DNA from: Planctomycetaceae bacterium
GTDB taxonomy: Bacteria; Planctomycetota; Planctomycetia; Pirellulales; Pirellulaceae
Assembly: GCA_016794985.1 (NCBI GenBank)
Contig: JAEUIQ010000028.1
Span: 1 to 64,000, forward strand
DNA: 64,000 nt
Direction: 5' to 3'
Shown: positions 26,219 through 35,242 of the stretch, piece after piece
Position numbering within the stretch: the stretch's first letter is position 1
How the letters are laid out: each line of letters starts with the position of its first letter
Notes under the pieces: model-generated
Told to the model about the DNA's origin: nothing
Databases searched by the model: none
Seen by the model: the letters and a program-made list of their open reading frames with translations, nothing else
Translations under genes and position numbers: made by a program

Positions 26219-27075
26219 ACCCCGAGAAAACAAGGGCGAAACTCTTGGGGTGGGGCAAGGGGTGGGGACATCGACTGACGCCGCCAAGAAGTGCACCCAC
26301 TGTGGCGAATTCGATCCGCGGTCCCTCGATTCGGTGCTGCGGTGGGTGAACTCGCGCCGGAAGCGACAAGGGAAACCCATGATTGGCGTGTCGGCCGACC
26401 AATTTGTTGAGGCCGAAGTTCAAGTGAAGAATGAGTCAAACAGGTTCAAGAAGCCTACAGCACCTCCTTTAGATCTGTCAGGCGGTTACCTACCCGATAG
26501 TGCGTTTAGGCGGTAGTCGAGGCGTGATAACCGCAGGAGGCGTTGCGTCGGGGGACGTCCTAGGGACGCAGCGTAACGCAGAAAAAATAAAAAAAACATC
26601 GTGTTATTCGCGAGTGAATGCGGAAAGCCTGGAAAAGTTCGGTAAAAATGGACTTCAGGCGCGTATTGCTCTTGCGTACGCACGCGCGCGGGCGGCTGTA
26701 AATAATCGAACAAGCAAGAAGTTAATGGCAGGCAGCGACTCTCGATAGCATCGGTTCGCGGCCTGCCGTCTTAAAGTCGGATCAGTCGCCCGAATTGGCG
26801 AAGCATGGCGGGGTGATGTTGAAATCAAGATGGGCTTGTTAAGTTATTGTTGTGGCAAGAATCGTCTCCAAGGTGGAGAGGCCAATAACTTGTCGAGATT
26901 GTCCCAAGAATAGGATCGGCCAAGTGACGACCTTGTTATCACGAATATGCCGGTACACCAGACCAAGCCAGTCAATGTGCCCGATATAACACAAACGCTA
27001 CTTGATGGAGTTGCGGTCGATGCTTGCAAAACCCACAAGATTGGGTAATCAAGGGTTTCCCCCAAGGAATTGGAA
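26219..27075. other. Left end of island, no confident gene
   Basis: A plus-strand frame crosses the att site and runs to 26516, reading IGRAGLEPPRENKG then ...AAKKCTHCGEFDPRSLDS and WVNSRRKRQGKPMIG. This is reminiscent of the C-terminal tails of tyrosine recombinases whose genes end across attP, but no recombinase domain is joined to it. A second frame at 26500-26748 has no support. A long imperfect GC-rich inverted repeat lies at about 26539-26579, followed by an A-rich run. Confidence 0.4.
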
Positions 27076-27291
27076 ATGCAATCGCAAAAGAACGATGAGG
27101 AATTAGGACCAAAGCTGGAAACTTATTCAAGCAAGACACAGCCAACGAAGTCTCAGGCATCCCAAGAGCGTTTGCGGCAGAAAATCGACAAATTGCCGCC
27201 GCACAAGCAATCGGCGTTGTTAGGACGCGCATTGGCACAAGTCCTCCCCAAACTGCTGGAACGTGGGAACGGGAGCGGAAAATCTCAGTAA
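27076..27291 (+). CDS. Small protein at head of island operon, unknown
   Basis: 71 residues: a polar N-terminal half (MQSQKNDEELGPKLETYSSK) and a basic helical C-terminal half (RLRQKIDKLPPHKQSALLGR; ALAQVLPKLLERGNG). AAGGAATTGGAA just upstream is a good ribosome site, which favours ATG 27076 over the TTG at 27070. Its stop is three bases before the methyltransferase start. A regulator or antirestriction partner is possible by position only. Confidence 0.5.
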   Translation: MQSQKNDEELGPKLETYSSKTQPTKSQASQERLRQKIDKLPPHKQSALLGRALAQVLPKLLERGNGSGKSQ

Positions 27292-27294
27292 CCT

Positions 27295-27945
27295 ATGAAA
27301 TCACGTCAACGAATCATCGACCATGGCGAGGTATTTACCCCTCCGGAGTTGGTCAACGATATGCTCGACCTTGTCGCACACGAGTGCGAACGGATCGAAT
27401 CTCGATTCTTGGAGCCGGCTTGCGGGGATGGTAACTTCGTCTCAGAAGTGCTACGACGCAAACTCTTGACGGTCGACGCTCGCAACAAAAGCAACCGTGT
27501 CAAATGGGAACGCGATGCGGTTCTGGCGGTGTGCAGTATCTATGGCATCGACCTTTTGCCTGATAACGTCGAGATTTGCCGCCAGCGACTTCTGCAGATC
27601 GTACAAGACCGATATCAAGAACGGTTTAGCGAGTCGCTGTCCGCCGAGGCTGAGACAGCGTTCTCGTTCATTTTGTCGCGCAACATCGTCCAAGGTGATG
27701 CACTGAACATGCGAACGTCCGAGGATCGCCCGATCGTCTTCTCGGAGTGGTCGCCCGTGAATGGAACCATGCTCAAGCGACACGACTTCGCTTACGATCA
27801 ACTTTTGAACGAGGCCCATATCGCAAATCTGCCGCTCTTCAGCGATTCAGGGAACGATGTGTTTTTGCCGACGTCCGTTGGCGCGTTCCCGCCATGCCAT
27901 TACCTAAAAGTTCATGAAGCGGAGCAACTCGATGAACGGACATAA
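27295..27945 (+). CDS. Short SAM-dependent methyltransferase, R-M associated
   Basis: 216 residues. EVFTPPELVNDMLDLV followed by SAM-binding motif I FLEPACGDGNF and a GIDLLPDNVEICRQRLL strand-helix (motif II) identify a class I N6-adenine-type fold. There is no NPPY/DPPY catalytic motif IV; instead the chain passes through RNIVQGDALN to a C-terminal FSEWSPVNGTMLKRHDFAYD segment. It may bind SAM without methylating, or act with the next gene, whose N-terminus (EVFTPPKLANAMLDI ... FLDPVCKSGVF) is clearly related. Its 3' end overlaps the next start by 14 bases, indicating coupled translation. Confidence 0.75.
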   Translation: MKSRQRIIDHGEVFTPPELVNDMLDLVAHECERIESRFLEPACGDGNFVSEVLRRKLLTVDARNKSNRVKWERDAVLAVCSIYGIDLLPDNVEICRQRLLQIVQDRYQERFSESLSAEAETAFSFILSRNIVQGDALNMRTSEDRPIVFSEWSPVNGTMLKRHDFAYDQLLNEAHIANLPLFSDSGNDVFLPTSVGAFPPCHYLKVHEAEQLDERT

Positions 27946-29515
27946 TCCCGACATCTTGACGTGCCTCGCCAATCTGAGCGCCGACGAAGTCTTCACGCCG
28001 CCCAAGTTGGCAAATGCGATGCTGGACATCCTGCCCCAGGAATTATTCGCTTCGCCAGAGACGACGTTTCTTGATCCTGTTTGCAAGAGCGGTGTCTTCT
28101 TGCGTGAGATCGCTCGCCGACTGAATGTTGGACTCAGAGACAAGATTCCCGACGAGCAAGCTAGGGTCGATCACATTCTAACGAAGCAAGTCTTCGGGCT
28201 GGCAATTACAGAACTTACAAGCTTGATTAGTCGCCGAAGTTTGTACTGCTCAAAAACTGCAAACGGCAAGTACAGCATCGCGACCGAGTTCGATAACGCA
28301 GATGGCAATGTAAGATTGCCTAAAGCCAAGCACGTTTGGGACGGCACGAAGTGCAAGTTCTGTGGAGCAAACAAAGAAGAGTACGATCGTGATAGTTCGC
28401 TTGAAGAATACGCATATCCATTCATTCACGGTGTCGATCCAAGGAAGTTATTCAATATGAAATTTGATGTGATCATAGGGAATCCTCCCTACCAATTGAG
28501 CGACGGCGGATTCGGCAGAAGCTCATCGCCGATCTATCATTTGTTTGTCGAACAGGCGATAAAGCTTGAGCCAAGGTTTTTATCGATGGTAATCCCGTCT
28601 CGTTGGTTCTCAGGTGGTAAAGGACTGGACGAATTTCGTGAGGCAATTTTATCGGACAACCGATTGAGAGTTCTTCACGACTACTTAACGGCATCAGACG
28701 TCTTTTCGGGAATCGGATTGAAAGGAGGAGTTTGCTATTTCTTGTGGGACCGCGACAATCCTGGAGAATGCAGCGTTACTACACATTTCAAAGACTGGCC
28801 ATCCGGTTTTGGTGTTCGTTCGTTACTCGAAAAAGGAATTGATGTATTCATTCGCTTCAACGAAGGTGTCTCGGTCGTGAAAAAGGTGATTTCGGTAGAT
28901 AGTCCACAGTCAACTACCATTACCTTACCCGAGCAGAAACGTTTCGATCGTCTTGTGAGTTCCCGGAAACCCTTTAATCTCGTTACTACTTTTAAAGGAC
29001 GTACGAAACGCAAAGATGGAGATGTTTTGGTTTATCAAAATGGAGGGACTGGATACGTTGCACGGTCTTCGATCACAACGGGCACAGAATTAATCGACCA
29101 TTGGAAGATATACGTAGGACGTGCGGCTCCTGGAACCGGCAATCGCGACACTTATCCGCACAAGATTATCAGTACACCCTTCCTTGGCGAACCGGGTAGT
29201 ATTTCGTCCGAAACTTATTTGTGCATCGGTCCATTTGCTTCTGAGACACAGGCAAGAAACGCATTGTCCTACCTTTCGTGTCGATTCACCAGATTCTTGA
29301 TTCTCTTGCACAAACCAGCTCAGGATACGACTCGCAAGGTCTATACGTTCGTGCCAACTCAAGATTGGACGAAATCCTGGACTGACGCAGAGCTGTACAA
29401 GAAATACGGCCTGTCCGAAGAGGAGATTAGCTTTATTGAGAAAATTGTCCGGCCAATGGAATTGAACGGGGTTCCGACAGACGAGTCTGATATCCTTCCA
29501 GACGACGAAGAATAG
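27932..29515 (+). CDS. Eco57I-like N6-adenine DNA methylase
   Basis: 527 residues. Motif I is FLDPVCKSGVFL and motif IV is IIGNPPYQLS (Asn-Pro-Pro-Tyr, the catalytic motif for adenine N6 methylation); SMVIPSRWFSGGKGLDEFRE after it is typical of Eco57I-type enzymes. A CKFCG motif sits before motif IV at ~residue 141. The C-terminal ~230 residues should hold target recognition. ATG 27932 is preferred to 27914 because GGAG lies nine bases before it. With the short methyltransferase upstream and the helicase-nuclease downstream it forms a restriction-modification module. The motif I Gly that is usual in DPxxGxG is Lys-Ser-Gly here, a slight departure. Confidence 0.83.
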   Translation: MNGHNPDILTCLANLSADEVFTPPKLANAMLDILPQELFASPETTFLDPVCKSGVFLREIARRLNVGLRDKIPDEQARVDHILTKQVFGLAITELTSLISRRSLYCSKTANGKYSIATEFDNADGNVRLPKAKHVWDGTKCKFCGANKEEYDRDSSLEEYAYPFIHGVDPRKLFNMKFDVIIGNPPYQLSDGGFGRSSSPIYHLFVEQAIKLEPRFLSMVIPSRWFSGGKGLDEFREAILSDNRLRVLHDYLTASDVFSGIGLKGGVCYFLWDRDNPGECSVTTHFKDWPSGFGVRSLLEKGIDVFIRFNEGVSVVKKVISVDSPQSTTITLPEQKRFDRLVSSRKPFNLVTTFKGRTKRKDGDVLVYQNGGTGYVARSSITTGTELIDHWKIYVGRAAPGTGNRDTYPHKIISTPFLGEPGSISSETYLCIGPFASETQARNALSYLSCRFTRFLILLHKPAQDTTRKVYTFVPTQDWTKSWTDAELYKKYGLSEEEISFIEKIVRPMELNGVPTDESDILPDDEE

Positions 29516-29530
29516 GCTGGAAACGCACAG

Positions 29531-32038
29531 ATGTCGCTAAAGAACTTCTTTCCGAATCGCCCGTTCGCAAAGCCAACTATCTACGCTTTCGCAAGTACAC
29601 ACCAAGCCCACGTCGGTTTGCTCAAAGTTGGTTATACCGAGCGCGAAGCGTCAGATCGAATTGCGGAGCAATGGCCAGGCGGACTTAAAGCATACCAAAT
29701 CGAATTAATTGAATCCGCGATGCGTTCCGACGGCACGAGTTTCACGGATCATGACGTCCATCGCCATTTGCGCGCTCGCGGATTTAAGAACCCGACGCAC
29801 GAGTGGTTTAAGTGCACAGTCAAGGATGTGAAGGCTGCTATTGTCGCAGTCATGAACCGCGATTCGAATGTAGAAGATCGAACGCAGACCTTTGGTCTTC
29901 GCCCTGAGCAAGAAGAGGCAGTCTCATTAACTGCCGAGTACTTCAAACGCTCAAGGCTGGAGCGATCGAAGCGCGCACCGCACTTTCTGTGGAACGCCAA
30001 AATGCGCTTTGGTAAAACGTTCGCTAGCTACCAACTTGCGAAGCGAATGGGATGGAAGAAAATTCTTGTGCTCACGTTCAAACCCGTTGTGAAGCACGCT
30101 TGGGCAGATGACTTGAACCAGCATGTGGACTTCGAGGGCTGGCAATTCATCAGTCGCGATACCGAATTGACATACGAAGCCGCTAACAAAAAGAACCCGA
30201 TCGTTTGCTTCGGCAGTTTCCAAGACTTCTTACAACGAACTAAGAGTGGTGCCATTAAGCCGAAGAACGAGTGGGTTCATGAAACGGCGTGGGACTGTGT
30301 CATCTTGGATGAATACCACTACGGAGCTTGGCGTGAGAACGCAAAAGGCCTATTTGGCGCGGATGAAGAAGATGAGGGCGAAGTTGCGCAAGAAGTAACC
30401 GCTGAGGAGTTAGCGTTTGATGAATCGATCCTACCGATCCAAACCGGTGGTTATCTTTACTTGTCCGGAACGCCGTTTCGCGCTCTTGGATCGGGTGAAT
30501 TTATCGAGGAGCAGATCTACAACTGGACCTATAGTGACGAGCAGCGGGCAAAACGCGACTGGGCTGGTGACGGCCCGAATCCATACGAAGAGCTGCCCCG
30601 ACTGGTGTTAATGACCTACACTTTGCCCGACGAGATTCGTCAAGTTGCGGAGCAAGGAGAATTCAACGAGTTCGACTTGAATGAATTCTTTCGTGCTGAT
30701 GGTGAAGTCGAAGATGCGAAATTCGAACACGAATCTGAGGTTCAGAAGTGGCTGAACTTAATTCGAGGATCGTATAAAGGAGCAACCGTCGATGACTTGA
30801 AACTTGGCAAGGACAAGCCACCGTTGCCGTTTTCCGATGCTCGATTAATGGGAGTGCTCAACCATACGTTTTGGTTTCTCCCCAGTGTTGCATCCTGTCA
30901 CGCAATGGCGAATTTGCTAAAGGCGAAGAACAACGTCTTTTACCATGACTTCAACGTTGTGGTGGCGGCTGGATCCAGGGCTGGTATCGGCGCGGCATCG
31001 CTACCTCCTGTATTGGATGCGATGGACGATCCGTTGAAGAGCAAATCTATAACACTTTCATGTGGTAAGCTTACAACTGGAGTGACCGTCAGGCCATGGA
31101 CCGGCATGTTAATGCTGCGCAAGCTATCGAGCCCTGAAAGCTACTTCCAAGCTGCGTTCCGCGTTCAATCGCCATGGACGGTGAAAGATGAAAACCAGAA
31201 GACGGTGATTGTAAAGCCGGAGTGCTATGTGTTCGACTTCGCTCCCAATCGTGCATTGCGACAGATCGCAGACTACGGCTCTCGTCTGGCGACCGATGAA
31301 ACAACGCCAGAACAACGAGTAACGGAGTTGGTTGGATTCCTGCCGGTTCTTGCTTATGACGGCAGTGCGATGCGTCAACTAGATGCAGCAGCGATTTTGG
31401 ACATTGCTACGAGTGGAACCAGCGCGACTTTGTTAGCCAAGCGATGGGAAAGCGTTCTATTAGTCAATGTCGACGACAGTACGTTGACTCGATTGATGAA
31501 TGATCCGAAGGCCATGGAAGCCTTGCAGGCAATCGAGGGATTTAGAAATCTCAATGCCGACTTGGAGACTATCATCAATCGTTCCGAACAAATCAAGGAT
31601 GCGAGGCGCAAAGCCGCTGACGGGGACGAACCCGATGCGCGCGAAAAGAAAGAGCTGACCGAAGCCGAGAAAGAGCGAAAAAGCTTGCGCAAACAAGTTC
31701 AAGAAAAGCTGATCAAGTTTGCGGCACGTGTTCCCGTGTTCATGTACCTCACGGATTTTCGTGAACAGCGGTTAAAGGACGTCATAACGAGGATTGAACC
31801 CAAACTGTTCAAGCGAGTAACAGGCTTGACAACGGCCGACTTTGAACGCCTAGTTAGTTTGGGAGTGTTCAATAGCGGTTTGATGAACGATGCGGTTTGG
31901 AAGTTCCGCCGTTATGAGGATGCAAGCTTGCGGTACATGGGCATTAGTCGTCATGGGGCGTTGCAAATGGGCCTGTGGGACACCGCATTAAGCGAAGAAG
32001 ATTTCCAAACGACGTTTGAGGGATTAGTAGATGATTGA
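29531..32038 (+). CDS. T5orf172/GIY-YIG nuclease fused to superfamily 2 helicase (restriction subunit)
   Basis: 835 residues. The N-terminal ~100 residues begin TIYAFASTHQAHVGLLKVGY and TEREASDRIAEQW, the pattern of T5orf172-type GIY-YIG nucleases (Tyr-Ala-Phe in place of Gly-Ile-Tyr). Residues ~150-560 are a DEAD/DEAH-like translocase: motif I NAKMRFGKTFASYQLAK, motif II LDEYHYGAW, motif III YLSGTPFRALG, later motifs GKLTTGVTV and QAAFRVQSPW. A C-terminal helical region with a charged stretch (EAEKERKSLRKQVQEK) follows. Together with the two methyltransferases this is the likely cleaving component of an ATP-dependent R-M system. Starts 15 bases after the methylase. Confidence 0.8.
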   Translation: MSLKNFFPNRPFAKPTIYAFASTHQAHVGLLKVGYTEREASDRIAEQWPGGLKAYQIELIESAMRSDGTSFTDHDVHRHLRARGFKNPTHEWFKCTVKDVKAAIVAVMNRDSNVEDRTQTFGLRPEQEEAVSLTAEYFKRSRLERSKRAPHFLWNAKMRFGKTFASYQLAKRMGWKKILVLTFKPVVKHAWADDLNQHVDFEGWQFISRDTELTYEAANKKNPIVCFGSFQDFLQRTKSGAIKPKNEWVHETAWDCVILDEYHYGAWRENAKGLFGADEEDEGEVAQEVTAEELAFDESILPIQTGGYLYLSGTPFRALGSGEFIEEQIYNWTYSDEQRAKRDWAGDGPNPYEELPRLVLMTYTLPDEIRQVAEQGEFNEFDLNEFFRADGEVEDAKFEHESEVQKWLNLIRGSYKGATVDDLKLGKDKPPLPFSDARLMGVLNHTFWFLPSVASCHAMANLLKAKNNVFYHDFNVVVAAGSRAGIGAASLPPVLDAMDDPLKSKSITLSCGKLTTGVTVRPWTGMLMLRKLSSPESYFQAAFRVQSPWTVKDENQKTVIVKPECYVFDFAPNRALRQIADYGSRLATDETTPEQRVTELVGFLPVLAYDGSAMRQLDAAAILDIATSGTSATLLAKRWESVLLVNVDDSTLTRLMNDPKAMEALQAIEGFRNLNADLETIINRSEQIKDARRKAADGDEPDAREKKELTEAEKERKSLRKQVQEKLIKFAARVPVFMYLTDFREQRLKDVITRIEPKLFKRVTGLTTADFERLVSLGVFNSGLMNDAVWKFRRYEDASLRYMGISRHGALQMGLWDTALSEEDFQTTFEGLVDD

Positions 32039-32056
32039 TTTTTCGCAGGTACCACG

Positions 32057-32830
32057 ATGGGTGATAGAGTGATGGGTAACTTCAGTATCGATTTGAATGA
32101 ATCGTTTGAGTCGCTGCGTAATGCGCCGATTGTGGAGGCGGTCATCCAGCTCAACGCGCCACCGTCGCACCCGTTCGAACAAACCAAGCTTAAGGACTTG
32201 CTAGAAACGCGTTTCGCCGGTTACAAAACGCATGGCCAAATGCAGATTGAAGCGGGGTTCGAAAGTTCGGCTGATGGTAACGTGGCGATGCACCACACGT
32301 CTGATTGGGCCGGATATCGATTACACTCTGGGGACGGCAAATACATTTGCCAGTGGAAACGATCCGCCTTGGTATTCAGTCGCCTCCAGCCGTACGAGAC
32401 TTGGTCAAAATTGCTTGAAGGTGCAATGCCCTTCTGGAAGGCGTATCAGGAGGTAGGGCGTCCGGATATAATTGAAGGGATCGGAGTTCGGTTTATTTCG
32501 CAGATTCCGTTGAAAGAGAACGAAAGGCTGTCAAAATACGTACAGAAGATACACCCGCCATTGATCGGACTTGGCCTGCAAGCCGATTCCTTTTTTCATC
32601 AGGACACAATCCCGGTAAAGGGATATCCTTATGAAATTCGGTTGATTCGTGCGGTGCAGCCGGCCGCCGAGAAATCCGGCAGCAGAAAGGTTTTGATCGT
32701 TGATATTGACGTTTCGACCACACGGGCAGTGACTTTTGACGAACTAGATAAAGTGCTGGACGAAATGCGGTACATCAAGAACAAGGTGTTTTTTACCTAC
32801 ATGAAAGACGCTGCGGAGCGTTTTAGATAG
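32057..32830 (+). CDS. TIGR04255-like protein
   Basis: 257 residues. The N-terminus NAPIVEAVIQLNAP is the signature of a sporadically distributed family named TIGR04255, with IIEGIGVRFISQIPL in the middle and VLIVDIDVSTTRAV before the C-terminus. No biochemical role is known to me; members occur on mobile elements. ATG 32057 has AGG nine bases upstream; ATG 32072 is an alternative. It follows the helicase gene by 18 bases and heads a tight trio with the next two genes. Confidence 0.7.
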   Translation: MGDRVMGNFSIDLNESFESLRNAPIVEAVIQLNAPPSHPFEQTKLKDLLETRFAGYKTHGQMQIEAGFESSADGNVAMHHTSDWAGYRLHSGDGKYICQWKRSALVFSRLQPYETWSKLLEGAMPFWKAYQEVGRPDIIEGIGVRFISQIPLKENERLSKYVQKIHPPLIGLGLQADSFFHQDTIPVKGYPYEIRLIRAVQPAAEKSGSRKVLIVDIDVSTTRAVTFDELDKVLDEMRYIKNKVFFTYMKDAAERFR

Positions 32831-32842
32831 ACCGAGGAACAC

Positions 32843-33298
32843 ATGAAGACCACGTATTCTGGCATGAGCGACGCCGCTCGCTTGCTCGACGAAACTCGCC
32901 AGCAGATCTTTGCCCGGTGCAACAATGCAATTACATTATCTCGCAATGATGCAATCGAAGCGGTCTTGGAGGCATGGCAATCGACGGATGAAGATTGGAA
33001 GGTGAATGCCGACGAAGCTGCTGTGACCGAGGACGTAATAGATGCCGCCATTCGCTTTATCCGCAATCTCCCCCTTGGCTTTCCGCAACCGGAAGTTACT
33101 CGCGAACCAGACGGACACATCAATTTCGAATGGTATCGATCACCTCGCCGCGTTTTCTCGGTGAGCATCGCTCCAAACAATCGTTTACACTGGGCGGCCC
33201 TAATAGGTACAGAATCGCCCCGCGGAACTGCATGTTACCTCGAGAAAATTCCTGTCTCTATCCTTGATACTGTTGCGAGAGTATTCGAAGGTGATTGA
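32843..33298 (+). CDS. Partner protein of TIGR04255 trio, unknown
   Basis: 151 residues, soluble. Residues 65-120 hold LPLGFPQPEVTREPDGHINF then EWYRSPRRVFSVSIAPNNRL and HWAALIGTESPRGT, an antiparallel beta pattern I recall from small proteins beside TIGR04255 genes. GAGG lies about eight bases before ATG 32843. Overlaps the third gene by eight bases. Confidence 0.6.
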   Translation: MKTTYSGMSDAARLLDETRQQIFARCNNAITLSRNDAIEAVLEAWQSTDEDWKVNADEAAVTEDVIDAAIRFIRNLPLGFPQPEVTREPDGHINFEWYRSPRRVFSVSIAPNNRLHWAALIGTESPRGTACYLEKIPVSILDTVARVFEGD

Positions 33299-33707
33299 TC
33301 CGGAAAACATTCCGTACGTGGCTGAAAATGAACTGCTAGCTCGATTCATCGTTTATAGTGATGAGAAGCGGCCAGATGGCACAGTAAAACACAAGTTGTT
33401 CTTGCCTTACAAGCTTGTTGAGCTTTCGGTTAATCGCCATCGCGAGGCGTCTCTCGGAGAAACGTGGCAAGTAGGTTTCGACGTAGCTGAAGAGCGGCAG
33501 CGTACGCTTTACGGCTTGGCTAATATCCGCGCAAGCAGTTGTCGAATTGATACCCTGGATGTGGCTCCTGCTCCGATCCTTCCCAAGAATCCGAACCACG
33601 CGAATATCACTGGCTACCCCCCTGCCAAAGAAGATCAAATGGCGCTTGCTAAGAAACTTGCTGCCGCGATCGAAGGCAAGTGGCAAGAACCGCCCCAAAA
33701 AACTTAG
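33291..33707 (+). CDS. Third protein of the trio, unknown
   Basis: 138 residues from GTG 33291: VIDPENIPYVAENELLARFI, KHKLFLPYKLVELSVNRHRE, TLYGLANIRAS and NPNHANITGYPPAKEDQMAL. This layout (IPYVxxxELLARF; ELSVxRHR; NHANxxGxP) belongs to a small family seen on mobile elements without known function. The GTG overlaps the end of the previous gene, which argues for coupled translation; the frame is open back to an upstream codon at 33264. Confidence 0.6.
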   Translation: MIDPENIPYVAENELLARFIVYSDEKRPDGTVKHKLFLPYKLVELSVNRHREASLGETWQVGFDVAEERQRTLYGLANIRASSCRIDTLDVAPAPILPKNPNHANITGYPPAKEDQMALAKKLAAAIEGKWQEPPQKT

Positions 33708-33886
33708 TCCCACAAGTCGCCGTGCTTTCCAGACCCCGAGCAAAGGTCCCGTTTCAAGATACGACGCCATGGCGGTCGCCGCGAACGGTGTCTGTCTCTC
33801 GGAGGCGATTTTTACACCGAGGCCGAGCGTTGTATCACGCAATACGCAACATCCAACTTGTACTTATCTAACATCTTCCTGCAAAG
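33708..33886. other. Right end of island, no gene
   Basis: No supported frame. Several short overlapping frames stay open, one in frame with the previous gene and running into the att site, but none resembles a recombinase. Confidence 0.4.
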
Positions 33887-33888
33887 AA

Positions 33889-33962
<74 letters not shown>

Positions 33963-34100
33963 GCACACTACAGCATTCCGACACCAATTAATGTCGTCGA
34001 GACCAACGGCGGAATCAAACCCGCAAGAAGGCCTGCGGAACGTCGTATTCTAGCGTCGTCTGACGGAAATCCAAGACCGAGCCCTCCGTTCGTTGTCAGG

Positions 34101-34288
34101 CCCCTGGCGGCCCGCCCACAAAATTGTGCGTCACCAGTCCCCAGGCGGCCCGAACCCAAAATTGTGCTCGCGAGTCCCCTGACGGCCTGCCCACAAAATT
34201 GTGCTCGCGAGTTCCCTGGCGGCCCGAACCCAACACCTTACTTCGCTAGTCCAAGGACGGCCTAAGCCTGAAAATGTACCTCGCGACT
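34101..34288. repeat. 37/38-bp degenerate tandem array
   Basis: Five units: 34101-34138, 34139-34175, 34176-34212, 34213-34250 and 34251-34288. Core: CCCCTGGCGGCCCG, then CCCACAAAATTGTG or ACCCAAAATTGTG, then CTCGCGAGT. Units 1 and 3 carry the CACAAAATTGTG form. The last two are diverged. No spacers, so not CRISPR. Confidence 0.8.
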
Positions 34289-35242
34289 CCGCTTCCTCAG
34301 ACCCCCGAAATCCACTTAGGTTCACCGACGCCGGACCGGGCCCAGACCGCCGATTCGAAGAAGCGACAAACAACTTGACCCATGGCCGGTAAATCCTTGG
34401 GAATGAAATTCTATTTAAATCCTAAATCCAGTGGTTCACGCGAACAGCCATTGCCTGACTATCAAGTTTCAACCGGACCGCAACGGATTGCATTCTTGAG
34501 CCAGCAACTCTGGCACCCCAGGGCCAAACCACAATGACTCCGCTGACGATTCTTTCTGCCGCACACGAATCGTTATTCCATCATCGTCCCACGAGTTCGA
34601 TCCCTCACTCCGCCGCTCTCGATTGTCCACTTCGTTTGGGCCAATGCTGTAAAGTTGGTAGTCTTGATCTCACCTCACTCGGTTGCCACTTCCACTAAAT
34701 CGCTCTGCCAAACTGCCACACAGCGATTTGTGGTCGATGTCGCGGATGAGTCAGGCCACGAAGTTGATTTGATGTTGCTGATCTTGAAGTGGGTGTAAAC
34801 CGGTAGCGAGGCAGGCGGTTTTGATTGCTGCTGAAAGTTCAATGTTGTCCGTCGCTGAAGGTGCGACAGTTTGGTTAGGTTACTGTCCTCGAGGTCCTTT
34901 TCCCTAGTGGCGGAATGCCGGTTGAAACTTGACCTTGATGATTGGTTCGATGCATGGTGCTTGGTGCATTGTACGATCTTGGAACGTGGTTCTTCGTGCG
35001 CGGTAAGTATCGTGGACCGTGCAGACTTGCGAACATGCGCCGTTGCGGTCTCGCGGGCGTTCGTTTGCGAAACAAGCCTGTCCCTCGACCGCTTCGCACA
35101 TGTTGGGCATCTATGCAACTGCCAGTTGTGCTCTCGCCGGAGAGCATGGCCAGAGTGGATTTGATCTTGTGTACCAGCCCGCCACCATTGGCTTCAAGCC
35201 AATGGGGCGATGACTGTTCAGCTACAGAACTTGCTCCAAGGG
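34289..35242. other. Gene-poor stretch
   Basis: No supported coding frame. About 35008-35110 is a diverged partial copy of the downstream 378-bp repeat, sharing CGTTGCGGTCTCG, GTTCGTTTGCGAA and CTCGACCGCTTC. Confidence 0.5.

Noticed and set aside
26539..26597. Terminator formed by a GC inverted repeat and A-rich run
   Set aside because: On the plus strand the run is A, and on the minus strand the T-run comes before the stem, so polarity is wrong both ways.
26500..26748. 82-residue frame at the island's left end
   Set aside because: No ribosome site, no recognisable family and a long inverted repeat inside.
34101..34288. CRISPR-like array with ~37-bp period
   Set aside because: Whole unit is repeated; there are no spacers.
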